From the NCBI GenBank assembly GCA_964418565.1, contig CAYQMB010000007.1, positions 1 through 52,598 of the forward strand: 52,598 nucleotides of DNA. The letters run 5' to 3'. Below the pieces are notes generated by a model that saw only the letters and a program-made list of their open reading frames with translations, had not been told where the DNA came from and searched no databases. Source of the stretch: JAQIBY01 sp964418565 (GTDB lineage: Bacteria > Bacteroidota > Bacteroidia > Bacteroidales > ML635J-15). Of the stretch, positions 1 through 8,063 are shown piece after piece (position 1 is the first letter of the stretch; each line of letters opens with the position of its first letter). The position numbers and the translations under genes were made by a program.

Positions 1-40
1 AAGCCTTTATTAATGCAAATCTTTCAGCCATATTTTTCAT
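1..40 (-). CDS. Possible start of a gene running off the left edge
   Basis: On the minus strand an ATG at 40 opens a reading frame (MKNMAERFALIKA) that stays open to the window edge. Only 13 codons are visible, no ribosome-binding site or promoter box is obvious, and the residues name no family. A second in-frame ATG lies at 31. The call rests only on an open frame at the edge in a region where the neighbouring genes also point left, so it may be spurious. Confidence 0.25.
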   Translation of the reverse strand, partial: MKNMAERFALIKA

Positions 41-409
41 CTATTTAAAAATCATGTAGTTATTAAAGCTCTATATCAAAAAAACAGGAAAAACTTTTTG
101 GGTGACCCGTTGCACAAAACAAGAAAAAGCAAAATATTGGCATTCTGCCTGTACAGCATCCCGGGTACTGGCAACAGGCGGATCCTCGTGCTGACAAACT
201 TCGTATTTTCGGGCTTTTCGGAAACAAGCAATAAGCTTTCACTATCGCAGGGCTTAAGCGCTATCACTCATTCGCTTAGCACATAGCTCAAACAAGCCTT
301 TTTACGGCAGACCACACTTAGCATTGCAAAAACAACCTGTCTTAATGCAACAAACACCTAAAACACTGTATCTTCAGCGCAGAAATAATCTTCCCTGTGT
401 CAGTTCAAG
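41..409. other. Intergenic region without a supported gene
   Basis: About 370 bases between the left edge and the end of the M16 peptidase gene. Short open frames on both strands overlap each other and have no recognisable protein features. A weak 6-bp inverted repeat (TAAGCG at 255-260 with CGCTTA at 273-278, 12-base loop) is present but lacks a T-tract, so I do not call it a terminator. Nothing else seen. Confidence 0.5.
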
Positions 410-3217
410 CTATTTCGCCTTCTCCGGCAAAAAAGTGACTTCCATTTTTACATCATCATTAAAAATCCTGCCGGCAAAATTCCGGATATCCGCTTTGCTT
501 ATCTTTTCTACCAATGCATCCATTTCGGGAGAATAGTTGTACATACCGTTTTCATCGTACATGCTCAGCATATTCATCCAGGAGAAATTATCTTTTAGAT
601 CTTCGCTGCGTTTTTTGGCATAAGCCTTTTTAAATTCCTCCACGTAATGATCATCTATCTCACCCCTTTTCATTTTGTTTATTTCATCGAAAATGACGGC
701 TTTTAGCTCCTGAACCCGTTCCGGGGCACAGGAAAACCGGATGTAATACATGTAGTCCTCATAGGGCAGATACGTGATGTATCCGTAAGTACTAACACCG
801 TAGGTTCCACCTTCATCCTCACGCACAGTTTCAGTAAAGCGGCGATCAAGGATGTTGGCCACAGCGCGCATTTTCACACGATTTTCATCCGTGTAAGCCA
901 TTTCGTTGTGGTATTCAACCTGCACACTGGCTTTTGGTGTTACCATGGGGATGTGTATGGTTTTTTCCACCGGCTTATGAATCATCCGCCTGCCTACATC
1001 CTTGTATGTTTCTTCGTTTTCATCCGAAGGAATGGAAGCAATATAGGTTTCCAGAGCTGTTTTTAGCTTATCGCGATCAAAATTCCCCACGAGGTACATG
1101 GTAAAATCATCGGCATCAGAAAACCGCTCTTTGTAGAGTTTGAGCAAATCCTGTGAGTACTCAACATTTTTGTAATCCTCCCATTCCAGGGGTTGACCCC
1201 ACGGGTGGTTATCAAAGCGAATGGCAACCAGACTGTCACGCATTACCGCATCGGGGTTATTGAGCCTGTTTTTGTAAAAAGTTTCACGGCCGGACATGTA
1301 GGTTTCAAAGCCCTTTTTATCCAGACGCGGCTGAGTAAACATCAGGTGATACATTTTAAAATTGTCTTCCAGGTATTTAACCATGGACATTCCCATCAGG
1401 CTTTCATTGTACATACGTATGCCGCCGAAATTGTAGAGTTTTTTGCCATCCATGTAACGATCCAGTTGAATCTGCTCATAATCGGCCAGGCCACTGCCGC
1501 CAACAGCTCCGTCAGCCACAGCTAGCTCTGCCTTTTGGGACAAATCGTACAGGGATTGTCCACCTTCTGAATAAAACGAAAAGGCGTATTCATCCTCCTT
1601 AAAGTCAGCAAATTTAACATACACTTGCATGCCATTGGACAAGGTCCAGCGCTCACATTCGGGATTATCAATTTTTTCGGTTTTTTCAACGCTGCCCGCT
1701 TTGGGCGCTTCTGCCATCAAATCGTCGATGCTCTCAAGTGGTTCAAACGCCTCGTATGTTTTAGATTCTGATGTTTCAATCACCGCTGCAATTTCTGCTT
1801 CACTAACAAGCTCAGTATCTTCCGGCCCAGAAAGGGATATCACACGGTTGTTCTCTGTCATCAGACCCTGTATCGCCGCCTCAACTTCCTTCAGATCCAC
1901 ACCATCGAGATACTGCTCATAAAAGGCCAGCATTGTTTCAGGTGACATAATAACATCATCCTTTTTAAACGCACTCACAACGGAATAACTAAGTCTGCGG
2001 CTTTCCTGAGTTTCTTTTTCCCGAACGCTACGTTCGGCCCAGCGCATCATGGCTTTTTGGGCTTCTTCCAGTTCTGCTGCGGTGAATCCTGTTTGCAGCG
2101 CACGGTTCATTTCCTCCAGCAGGATTGTAGCAGAATGCAGAATTTCCCCTTCCCGTGGATAAGCATAAAAAAGCAGTGCCGATTTTTCAGGCTGAATATT
2201 GTAATAGCCCCATCCGCCGTAGGTCATGGGCTTTCCTTCATCCTGACTGCGTTTCTCCACCCGCTGGCGCAGAATTCTAAATGCAATATTCCGCAGCATT
2301 TCCTCCCGGTATTCTTCAAAAGTCAGTGCGGAAGTCAAAGGCTCACCTTTAAAATACATACGCAACTGTATGTTACTGGCCTCTTTGTCGGTATGGATGG
2401 CATAAAGGGTTTCATCGTGATCCGGAATTTCCTGTTTTACCCGTGGTTCAGGATTATCGGGATTCTTCAGGCTACCGAAAACCTCACGGATTTTCTTCTC
2501 CGTTTCATCCACATCAATATCACCAATGGCAATGATTGCCTGCAAATCCGGACGGTACCAGGTGTTGAAAAAATCACGCAGGCGCTGCTCCGGAGCATTA
2601 TCAATCACGTCCAGTGTGCCGATAACGTTGTGTTTGGCGTATTTTGAACCCTTGTAAAGCTTCATATTTATGCTGTCGCGGATGCGGGAATAGGAAGAAT
2701 TGCGGGCACGCCACTCTTCATGGATTACTCCCCTCTCCTTTTTTATCTCTTCATCCAGATATGAAACATCAGAAGCCCAATCTTTTAGAATAAGAAGTGA
2801 TGTATCAATATATGCCTTATCTTCTACAGGGACTTTGGTAAGAGTATAAACTGTTTCATTATAACTTGTCCAGGCATTGATATCCGGACCAAATTCCATT
2901 CCTATGCTCTGCAAATAATCCAGCACAGCTTTGTCGGGAAAGTTTTTGGTACCATTGAATGCCATATGCTCACAGAAATGTGCAAGTCCGTTTTGGTCTG
3001 CTGCTTCCTGCATTGCCCCGGCATGTGTTACCAGCCAGAATTCAGCACGTTTCTCGGGTTTTTTATTGTGTCTGATGTAGTATTTCATCCCATTATCAAG
3101 CGTACCCACACGGTAGGAATCATCAAAGGGAATTTCATCAGAAAGGTTGATTTTGTCCTGGGCGAAAGCCGAAGCTGCAAAGGACAGGATTAAACTGAAA
3201 ACAAGAAGCTTTTTCAT
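410..3217 (-). CDS. M16 family zinc metallopeptidase (insulinase/pitrilysin-like), secreted
   Basis: A 935-residue periplasmic or surface zinc protease that degrades peptides in an enclosed chamber built from two M16 halves. The N-terminus is a clear signal peptide (about residues 1-19, ending SAFAQ). The inverted zinc motif HxxEH is seen as H80-F-C-E83-H84, and ERGVIHEE at 161-168 supplies the usual downstream glutamate (probably E168). The length fits bacterial PqqL-like two-half proteins; the C-terminal half lacks a second HxxEH, as is normal for an inactive partner half. It stands alone, with a 590-base gap upstream. Substrate unknown. Motif and length make the family call firm; the biological role is not indicated by neighbours. 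Confidence 0.93.
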   Translation of the reverse strand: MKKLLVFSLILSFAASAFAQDKINLSDEIPFDDSYRVGTLDNGMKYYIRHNKKPEKRAEFWLVTHAGAMQEAADQNGLAHFCEHMAFNGTKNFPDKAVLDYLQSIGMEFGPDINAWTSYNETVYTLTKVPVEDKAYIDTSLLILKDWASDVSYLDEEIKKERGVIHEEWRARNSSYSRIRDSINMKLYKGSKYAKHNVIGTLDVIDNAPEQRLRDFFNTWYRPDLQAIIAIGDIDVDETEKKIREVFGSLKNPDNPEPRVKQEIPDHDETLYAIHTDKEASNIQLRMYFKGEPLTSALTFEEYREEMLRNIAFRILRQRVEKRSQDEGKPMTYGGWGYYNIQPEKSALLFYAYPREGEILHSATILLEEMNRALQTGFTAAELEEAQKAMMRWAERSVREKETQESRRLSYSVVSAFKKDDVIMSPETMLAFYEQYLDGVDLKEVEAAIQGLMTENNRVISLSGPEDTELVSEAEIAAVIETSESKTYEAFEPLESIDDLMAEAPKAGSVEKTEKIDNPECERWTLSNGMQVYVKFADFKEDEYAFSFYSEGGQSLYDLSQKAELAVADGAVGGSGLADYEQIQLDRYMDGKKLYNFGGIRMYNESLMGMSMVKYLEDNFKMYHLMFTQPRLDKKGFETYMSGRETFYKNRLNNPDAVMRDSLVAIRFDNHPWGQPLEWEDYKNVEYSQDLLKLYKERFSDADDFTMYLVGNFDRDKLKTALETYIASIPSDENEETYKDVGRRMIHKPVEKTIHIPMVTPKASVQVEYHNEMAYTDENRVKMRAVANILDRRFTETVREDEGGTYGVSTYGYITYLPYEDYMYYIRFSCAPERVQELKAVIFDEINKMKRGEIDDHYVEEFKKAYAKKRSEDLKDNFSWMNMLSMYDENGMYNYSPEMDALVEKISKADIRNFAGRIFNDDVKMEVTFLPEKAK

Positions 3218-3808
3218 AATGTGAGGGTTTGGATTTTTATACTTTATTTAATACCAAAAGCTAAAAGTAATAAATATTATTTAAATCTCTCAACTTTTGT
3301 CGCCATAAGACATAGTTAATGGTAATAGATTGGGAGCTATCACAGGACACAAAATTCCGGTTCTAATAATTCAACCCGAATGCCCATAATGGGATAACAT
3401 TTTTATATGCATATTCGATATTGTCTTTCACAATGAATGCTTTTTTTTCATTTTTTATTTGCTTCTGCTGCTTGTTTTGTCCCCGGTTCGAACGTATAAT
3501 CATTTTGCACAACACGTTCAACAATTTTTTGATATTTTGCACAACGGGGAGTGCATATTGAGTAGAAAATTTTGTCAGATTAAAGGATTTACAGATATTA
3601 TTTGATTCTTTTTGCGGCCGTATCTCATAGAAACACAGCTAACGGGAAGGCTACCTTTATAATCCTTTCAAGACATCAAGCTTAATGGTTTTCAGAGAAT
3701 CAAATTGGTTAATCAAACTGATTATGGTTAAAATGCCAGGGCTGCTTTTAGGTCTGCCCATTCCTTTCCGGCACTTTTAAACCACATTTTTACAGCGACC
3801 AAAGAAAT
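3218..3808. other. Long intergenic region with a short direct repeat
   Basis: About 590 bases between the photolyase stop and the M16 peptidase start. No open frame of note, tRNA or terminator recognised. The only structure seen is a 12-base direct repeat ATTTTGCACAAC at 3502-3513 and 3534-3545. The part next to 3217 is AT-rich and should hold the peptidase promoter, but no exact TAnnTTTG box is present; the minus-strand TAGCTTTT near 3255 is the closest. Confidence 0.5.
3502..3545. repeat. 12-bp direct repeat ATTTTGCACAAC, two copies
   Basis: Two perfect copies of ATTTTGCACAAC at 3502-3513 and 3534-3545, start to start 32 bases (about three helical turns). Seen directly; function unknown. 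A pair of sites phased on one DNA face would suit a regulator, but both lie about 290 bases from the M16 peptidase start. Confidence 0.6.
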
Positions 3809-5104
3809 TCACCCCAACCCCTCTTTATACACCTTCAAAGCGCGAATCCTGGCTTCTTTATGATCCAGCATGGGTTCTGGATAATCTGCTGAATCAATTT
3901 CCGGTACCCAGCGACGGATGTATGCCATGTCAGGGTCAAACTTTTTTTGTTGGGAGTACGGGTTGAAGATGCGGAAATAAGGAGCGGCATCGCAGCCGGA
4001 GCCTGCAGCCCACTGCCAGCCACCATTGTTGGCTGCCAGGTCGTAATCGAGCAATTTTTTGGCAAAATAAGCTTCTCCCCATCGCCAGTCAATGAGCAAA
4101 TCCTTTACCAGAAAACTGGCGGTAATCATGCGCAGGCGGTTGTGCATATAGCCTGTTTCGTTAAGCTGACGCATGCCGGCATCCACTATGGGAAAGCCGG
4201 TTTCACCGCTGCACCAACGCTTAAATTCAGCTTCATTGTTACGCCAGCGGATGTTATCGTATGCCGGTTTAAATGCCTTATCCACTACATCCGGAAAATG
4301 ATACAGAATCATCATGTAAAACTCACGCCATATCAATTCATTGACAAATACATCACTAAGGTTCCACGACTTCCGGTAAATCCTCCGAATGCTAACAAAT
4401 CCAAAGCGCAAATGCACGCTGAGGCGGGATGTTCCGTTTTCTGCCGGGATATCGCGGGTGTCTTCGTACTGCTGAACTGTTTTTTCTGTCCAGTTATGAT
4501 CCGGCAATTTAACAGGTTGCGTGGTATAGCCCATGCTTTCAAGGTCAGGAAAGGCAGCATCAGACTTTGCCAGGTTTTCGAGGTATTTTTCAGACGGATA
4601 ATCCGGGATATCCTGTAGCTTGAAATGCTTTCGCCAGGCTTTCATATAAGGTGTGAAAACCCTGTAGGCTGTTCCATCGTCTTTCAGTATGCTGTCGGGA
4701 GAAGCAACCACCTGATCGGTGAATGAGTAGCACTGCACATTCTGTTTTCCAAGCCGGCGTTTAACAGTCTGATCACGCTGCACTGCATACGGTTCATAAT
4801 CCTCATTGAAATACACAGCATTCACATCAAACTCGTTCAGAATCGCATCGAAAACATCATCAGGCTTACCATGTCTGACTAAAACTGCACTGTTATGCCT
4901 TTTAAGTTTCCGGTTCAGTTTTTTTAGTTCCTGATGAATGATATTCAGACGGGCATCATCATCAGGCAATTCATCCAGAATATCAGTATCAAAAATAAAA
5001 AGAATCAACACCGGCAACTCAGCATTGAGTGCTTTATACAGTGCATGATTATCATGCAGGCGGATATCCCGGCGCATCCAGAATATGTTGATTTTTTCAG
5101 CCAT
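3809..5104 (-). CDS. phrB: Deoxyribodipyrimidine photolyase (class I CPD photolyase)
   Basis: A 431-residue flavoprotein that uses blue light to split cyclobutane pyrimidine dimers. The N-terminal Rossmann-like antenna domain begins with the typical WMRRDIRLHDNHAL stretch (about residues 9-22). The C-terminal helical FAD domain carries the family hallmarks: GETGFPIVDAGMRQL, HNRLRMITASFLVKDLL, and the NNGGWQWAAGSGCDAAPYF segment that contacts flavin and lesion. The length is normal for the class. The start at 5104 precedes the antenna beta strand directly. It lies downstream of the encapsulin gene but is separated from it by a hairpin terminator, so it is probably transcribed on its own. A cryptochrome-like role cannot be excluded from sequence alone. 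Confidence 0.94.
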   Translation of the reverse strand: MAEKINIFWMRRDIRLHDNHALYKALNAELPVLILFIFDTDILDELPDDDARLNIIHQELKKLNRKLKRHNSAVLVRHGKPDDVFDAILNEFDVNAVYFNEDYEPYAVQRDQTVKRRLGKQNVQCYSFTDQVVASPDSILKDDGTAYRVFTPYMKAWRKHFKLQDIPDYPSEKYLENLAKSDAAFPDLESMGYTTQPVKLPDHNWTEKTVQQYEDTRDIPAENGTSRLSVHLRFGFVSIRRIYRKSWNLSDVFVNELIWREFYMMILYHFPDVVDKAFKPAYDNIRWRNNEAEFKRWCSGETGFPIVDAGMRQLNETGYMHNRLRMITASFLVKDLLIDWRWGEAYFAKKLLDYDLAANNGGWQWAAGSGCDAAPYFRIFNPYSQQKKFDPDMAYIRRWVPEIDSADYPEPMLDHKEARIRALKVYKEGLG

Positions 5105-5118
5105 GATTTGCTACAATG

Positions 5119-5152
5119 AAAAAACGGCCTGCAAAAGAGCAAGCCGTTTTTT
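5119..5152 (-). terminator. Intrinsic terminator after the encapsulin gene
   Basis: Inverted repeat AAAAAACGGC (5119-5128) with GCCGTTTTTT (5143-5152); inside it TGC/GCA also pair, leaving a loop of AAAAGA. Read on the minus strand it ends in a six-T run. It sits 17 bases after the encapsulin stop, between that gene and the photolyase start. Confidence 0.8.
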
Positions 5153-5169
5153 AGTTAAAAAAAGCTGTT

Positions 5170-5961
5170 TTATTCAAGCACGATTACTGCTGCCGGATCA
5201 AGCACTTCGAAGGTGAATGATTCGGTCATGTAAAGGTGCACTTCTTTTTGATCGTGAGCTTCATACCCGATGGACAGGTCTTGTCCCAGGGTCAGTCTGA
5301 AAGCATCCTCGTCATCAGCAACCAGTAAGCCACCTTTGATGTTGTCTGAAAGGATTATTTCACCACCGATCACATCTTTCAGGTGCTTTTTGAGGGGATA
5401 GCCCTTCACCTGAGCGTTTATTTTCTGATACAGGTCATGGCTGGCCACCAGATTAAAGTTACCTTCAATGCCTTCCGCCTTGAAAGTGAACATTGCTTTG
5501 GTGATAACATCCATAAAGTTATCCATACTACCGATTTTCATTTTCGGATGCTCACTGGCTTTTATTAGACCGTTGATATTGGCTTTTGCAAAACCATCAT
5601 AAATGGCCTTTTCTTCAAAAGCCGCCATTTTCTGAGCAGCAGTTTGCAGGTTATCAAGATCAATATCTTCCTTGCCTCTGCTGAGGTTATCAAGTTCCCA
5701 GATGTTCAGGCTGAAAGGGATCCGGGATTCGACCAGCGGCATCACTTTGTGAACGCCGTATTGCACCTCTGTTTTAGCCTGCCGTGCGGGTATATCGAGT
5801 TCGCCGGCAGTTACTGCAGCTTTATCAATACCATGCGGTCCGTCAACTGCGACAAAACGCCGCGCTGACAAGGTTGAAGACAATATATTTTTTGCTTCCT
5901 CATTGATTTCCTCCCATGCCTGTTCGGAAATCGGGGCAAATGATTTTCTTAAAATATCCAT
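5170..5961 (-). CDS. enc: Encapsulin shell protein (family 1, HK97 fold)
   Basis: A 263-residue capsid-like protein that self-assembles into an icosahedral nanocompartment. The sequence follows the Thermotoga maritima encapsulin from end to end: N-terminal RSFAP-like segment (KSFAPISEQAW), the FVAVDGPHG stretch, the NIWELDNLSRGK motif, GQDLSIGYE, and the C-terminal TESFTFEVLDPAAVIVL. W88 falls at the position of T. maritima W87, which stacks on bound flavin, so flavin binding is possible. The gene lies 14 bases after a ferritin-like cargo gene whose product ends in an encapsulin-targeting peptide, which fixes the function as iron storage or detoxification. An unusually strong Shine-Dalgarno precedes the ATG. 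A terminator follows. Confidence 0.96.
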   Translation of the reverse strand: MDILRKSFAPISEQAWEEINEEAKNILSSTLSARRFVAVDGPHGIDKAAVTAGELDIPARQAKTEVQYGVHKVMPLVESRIPFSLNIWELDNLSRGKEDIDLDNLQTAAQKMAAFEEKAIYDGFAKANINGLIKASEHPKMKIGSMDNFMDVITKAMFTFKAEGIEGNFNLVASHDLYQKINAQVKGYPLKKHLKDVIGGEIILSDNIKGGLLVADDEDAFRLTLGQDLSIGYEAHDQKEVHLYMTESFTFEVLDPAAVIVLE

Positions 5962-5970
5962 AGTGTGTAT

Positions 5971-5977
5971 CTCCTTT
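5971..5977 (-). promoter_or_regulatory. Strong Shine-Dalgarno for encapsulin
   Basis: On the minus strand AAAGGAG ends 9 bases before the encapsulin ATG and overlaps the TAA stop of the cargo gene. Bacteroidota genes generally lack such sites, and I see none this good ahead of the other genes here. It supports the ATG at 5961 and suggests boosted translation of the shell relative to cargo. Confidence 0.7.
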
Positions 5978-6329
5978 ATTTTAAATTTCCAATTCCTAAA
6001 TCAGAACCGGACGCTCCGGCTTCTTCGTCTCCGCCTTCTTCACCTTCCTCAAGATGTGCGATATTACCCTGCTTAAAAAGGTAGGTGCGGAGTTCATCGT
6101 CCCATGCGGGCATATTTCTGCGCAACCATTCGATGGTCATGCAGGCATGTTCAATTTCTTCATCCCGGTTATGGGCCATAATTTCTTTGAGTTCGGGATC
6201 ATCACCAACATCCACACGCTGGTGATACCAATCAACTGCTTCAATTTCTTCTTTTAAGCTATTCAATGCGCGGGAAAAGTCCCTTGCTTGTTTGCTGAGT
6301 TCTTCAGCAGGTTCGTGATAATTTGACAT
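5976..6329 (-). CDS. Encapsulated ferritin-like protein (EncFtn cargo)
   Basis: A 117-residue cargo protein that oxidises Fe(II) inside the encapsulin shell. It aligns with Rhodospirillum rubrum EncFtn: ligands E28 and E30 plus the W34-Y35 pair in EEIEAVDWYHQR, then E58 and H61 in NRDEEIEHA, matching E32/E34, W38/Y39, E62 and H65. Ferritin helices end near residue 86; an acidic Gly/Glu linker (about 93-108) leads to the C-terminal peptide SDLGIGNLK, a recognisable encapsulin-targeting sequence of the LGIGxL type. The gene lies first in the operon, 14 bases before the shell gene. Known EncFtn proteins form ring decamers active only when two subunits share a ferroxidase centre. Metal identity is inferred from the family. 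Confidence 0.95.
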   Translation of the reverse strand: MSNYHEPAEELSKQARDFSRALNSLKEEIEAVDWYHQRVDVGDDPELKEIMAHNRDEEIEHACMTIEWLRRNMPAWDDELRTYLFKQGNIAHLEEGEEGGDEEAGASGSDLGIGNLK

Positions 6330-6460
6330 AGTTTTCTATTTTTAGTTTATCAATTAGTTCTCCTTGCTAATATAGGTAATACAAATGAAAATCCCCAATT
6401 GTTCAGAGAATAATAATCCATACTCAGGATAAGTCAGCAGGGGAATTTGATACATTTTTT

Positions 6461-6468
6461 TACCTTTG
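6461..6468 (+). promoter_or_regulatory. Bacteroidota -7 box (TACCTTTG) for the truA unit
   Basis: TACCTTTG matches the TAnnTTTG -7 consensus exactly and ends six bases before the truA ATG at 6475, which would make the message nearly leaderless. A TTTG exists at 6446-6449 but is too close (11 bases) to be a standard -33 element. Confidence 0.55.
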
Positions 6469-6474
6469 CGTATC

Positions 6475-7221
6475 ATGCATCGTTACTTTTTGGAAATAGC
6501 TTTTGCAGGCACGAACTATCACGGATGGCAGTTCCAGCCAAATGCCCTGACAGTGCAGGAAGTGTTAGAAAAGGCCCTGTCGACACTTTTGCGTGACAAG
6601 GTTGCAGTAACCGGTTGCGGGCGTACCGACACAGGCGTTCATGCGACCTCATTTTTCGTACATTTTGATTATCACAGTAACCTGCCGGATAATTTGCAGG
6701 ATAAACTCAATCGTTTTTTGCCTCAGGATATTGCCATTCTGAATATCTTTACGGTTGAACAAGACAGTCATGCCCGTTTCGATGCCATCAGCCGGACATA
6801 CCGTTACTATATCCATCAGCGTAAAGACCCTTTTTTACATGACCGTTCGTGGTTTGTACCGGTAAAACTGGATGTGGATGCCATGAATCAGGCCTGCAGC
6901 TATTTATTTGACTATACGGACTTCACTTCTTTCAGCAAACTGCACACCGACACAAAAACGAATAATTGCCACATCATGAAAGCCCATTGGAAAGCAGACG
7001 GTCACCAATTGATTTTTGAAATTCAGGCTGATCGATTCCTGCGCAACATGGTACGAGCCATTGTTGGCAGCCTGGCAGATATAGGCAAAGGCAAATACAG
7101 CCCTGAACACATAAAAACCATCATTGAGGCCAAAGACCGCTCGGAGGCAGGACAATCCGTTCCGGCACGGGCTTTGTATCTGACAGAAATACGTTACCCA
7201 TCAAGCATAACAACATTATGA
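6475..7221 (+). CDS. truA: tRNA pseudouridine38-40 synthase TruA
   Basis: Converts uridines 38-40 of the tRNA anticodon stem-loop to pseudouridine. From the ATG at 6475 the protein is 248 residues, normal for TruA, beginning MHRYFLEIAFAGTNYHGWQ. The catalytic aspartate is D52 in GCGRTDTGVHA. FRYYI-like (YRYYIHQR) and RNMVRAIVG segments complete the family pattern. An upstream in-frame TTG at 6466 adds three residues but lies inside the promoter box, so the ATG is preferred. The stop overlaps the next gene's start (ATGA), making truA the first gene of a unit that otherwise encodes envelope and polysaccharide proteins. Confidence 0.95.
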   Translation: MHRYFLEIAFAGTNYHGWQFQPNALTVQEVLEKALSTLLRDKVAVTGCGRTDTGVHATSFFVHFDYHSNLPDNLQDKLNRFLPQDIAILNIFTVEQDSHARFDAISRTYRYYIHQRKDPFLHDRSWFVPVKLDVDAMNQACSYLFDYTDFTSFSKLHTDTKTNNCHIMKAHWKADGHQLIFEIQADRFLRNMVRAIVGSLADIGKGKYSPEHIKTIIEAKDRSEAGQSVPARALYLTEIRYPSSITTL

Positions 7222-8063
7222 AAAAAGCAACATTCATTATAGCGACTTTCCTTTTAATAACAGGCTTTCATGCATGTAAAAAACTTCCTGTATATCAGGC
7301 AGACTACATTGAAAATGAAAGCGAAATTTTTGACAAACCGGATGATGCACCGCCCTTCACTCATTATGATCCCGAAAGCAGAATCCGCTACGACGTTTTT
7401 CACAATGACAGCATGCTGTTTTTGTATTTCGATGTATCTGACCAAATGAGCATCCGTAAAATATTTGCGCTGGGGCTGGAAGTGTATATCGATAAAAACG
7501 GGAAACGAAACCGGGATCAGGGATTCATTTACCCTGTGCCCGGCGCGGTTAAGCAGGGTGCTGTTCTCAAACCACAAGACGGACTTAGCCCGGCAATCCC
7601 GAATAAGAGTTTATTGTCAGAATTGCAGAAAAACATCAGCCCTGAATACCTCCTCATTCAGGACGACGAAGAAGAAAGTTTTAACCTGTTTGCCAATCAC
7701 AATGACCTGCAGATATCAATGGAGCTGAGTGAAGATGGAAACCTGTCGTACAAGGCTGAGATTCCGGTAAAATTGTTTGGCCTGGACAGCATACCCAATC
7801 AGCTTACGGTTGGTTTGCTAACCGGTGAAATGCCCGATAATGAGAATATGGATGAGCAGACACCCAACAACCAGAATGTCAACATGCAGAATCCGGCATA
7901 CAACAATCCCATGTCACCAAATCAGCCTGTAAGTGGCAACATGCCGGGCAACAGAAACGTGCAAAACAACAATCAACGCCCATACAACCGCATGGCAGAA
8001 CCCATACGCATATGGTTTATTGCAAAACCTGAGAAACAACACAAGCAGGTAGAAAATGAATAA
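7218..8063 (+). CDS. Putative lipoprotein of unknown function
   Basis: A 281-residue exported protein. The N-terminus is hydrophobic and ends ITGFHAC, a loose lipobox with C20 as the likely lipidated cysteine. Residues about 30-200 are a beta-rich domain with alternating hydrophobic strands (LFLYFDVSD, LGLEVYIDKNGKRNR, LSYKAEIPVKLFGLD) that recalls the CBM9/DOMON-type sandwich; this is a pattern impression only. Residues about 205-260 form a low-complexity linker rich in Asn, Pro, Met and Gln, followed by a short conserved-looking tail (EPIRIWFIAKP). It overlaps truA by 4 bases and the O-antigen ligase gene by 8, so it is translated with them. I do not recognise a named family. Confidence 0.8.
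   Translation: MKKATFIIATFLLITGFHACKKLPVYQADYIENESEIFDKPDDAPPFTHYDPESRIRYDVFHNDSMLFLYFDVSDQMSIRKIFALGLEVYIDKNGKRNRDQGFIYPVPGAVKQGAVLKPQDGLSPAIPNKSLLSELQKNISPEYLLIQDDEEESFNLFANHNDLQISMELSEDGNLSYKAEIPVKLFGLDSIPNQLTVGLLTGEMPDNENMDEQTPNNQNVNMQNPAYNNPMSPNQPVSGNMPGNRNVQNNNQRPYNRMAEPIRIWFIAKPEKQHKQVENE

Noticed and set aside
82..286. Short open frames on both strands near the left edge
   Set aside because: They overlap each other, have no family features or signals, and are of the length expected by chance.
2057..2647. 196-residue open frame antisense to the M16 peptidase
   Set aside because: It lies wholly inside a complete peptidase gene with no independent start signals.
3947..4618. 223-residue open frame antisense to the photolyase gene
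   Set aside because: The minus strand encodes an intact photolyase with all motifs; the plus frame has no recognisable features or promoter.
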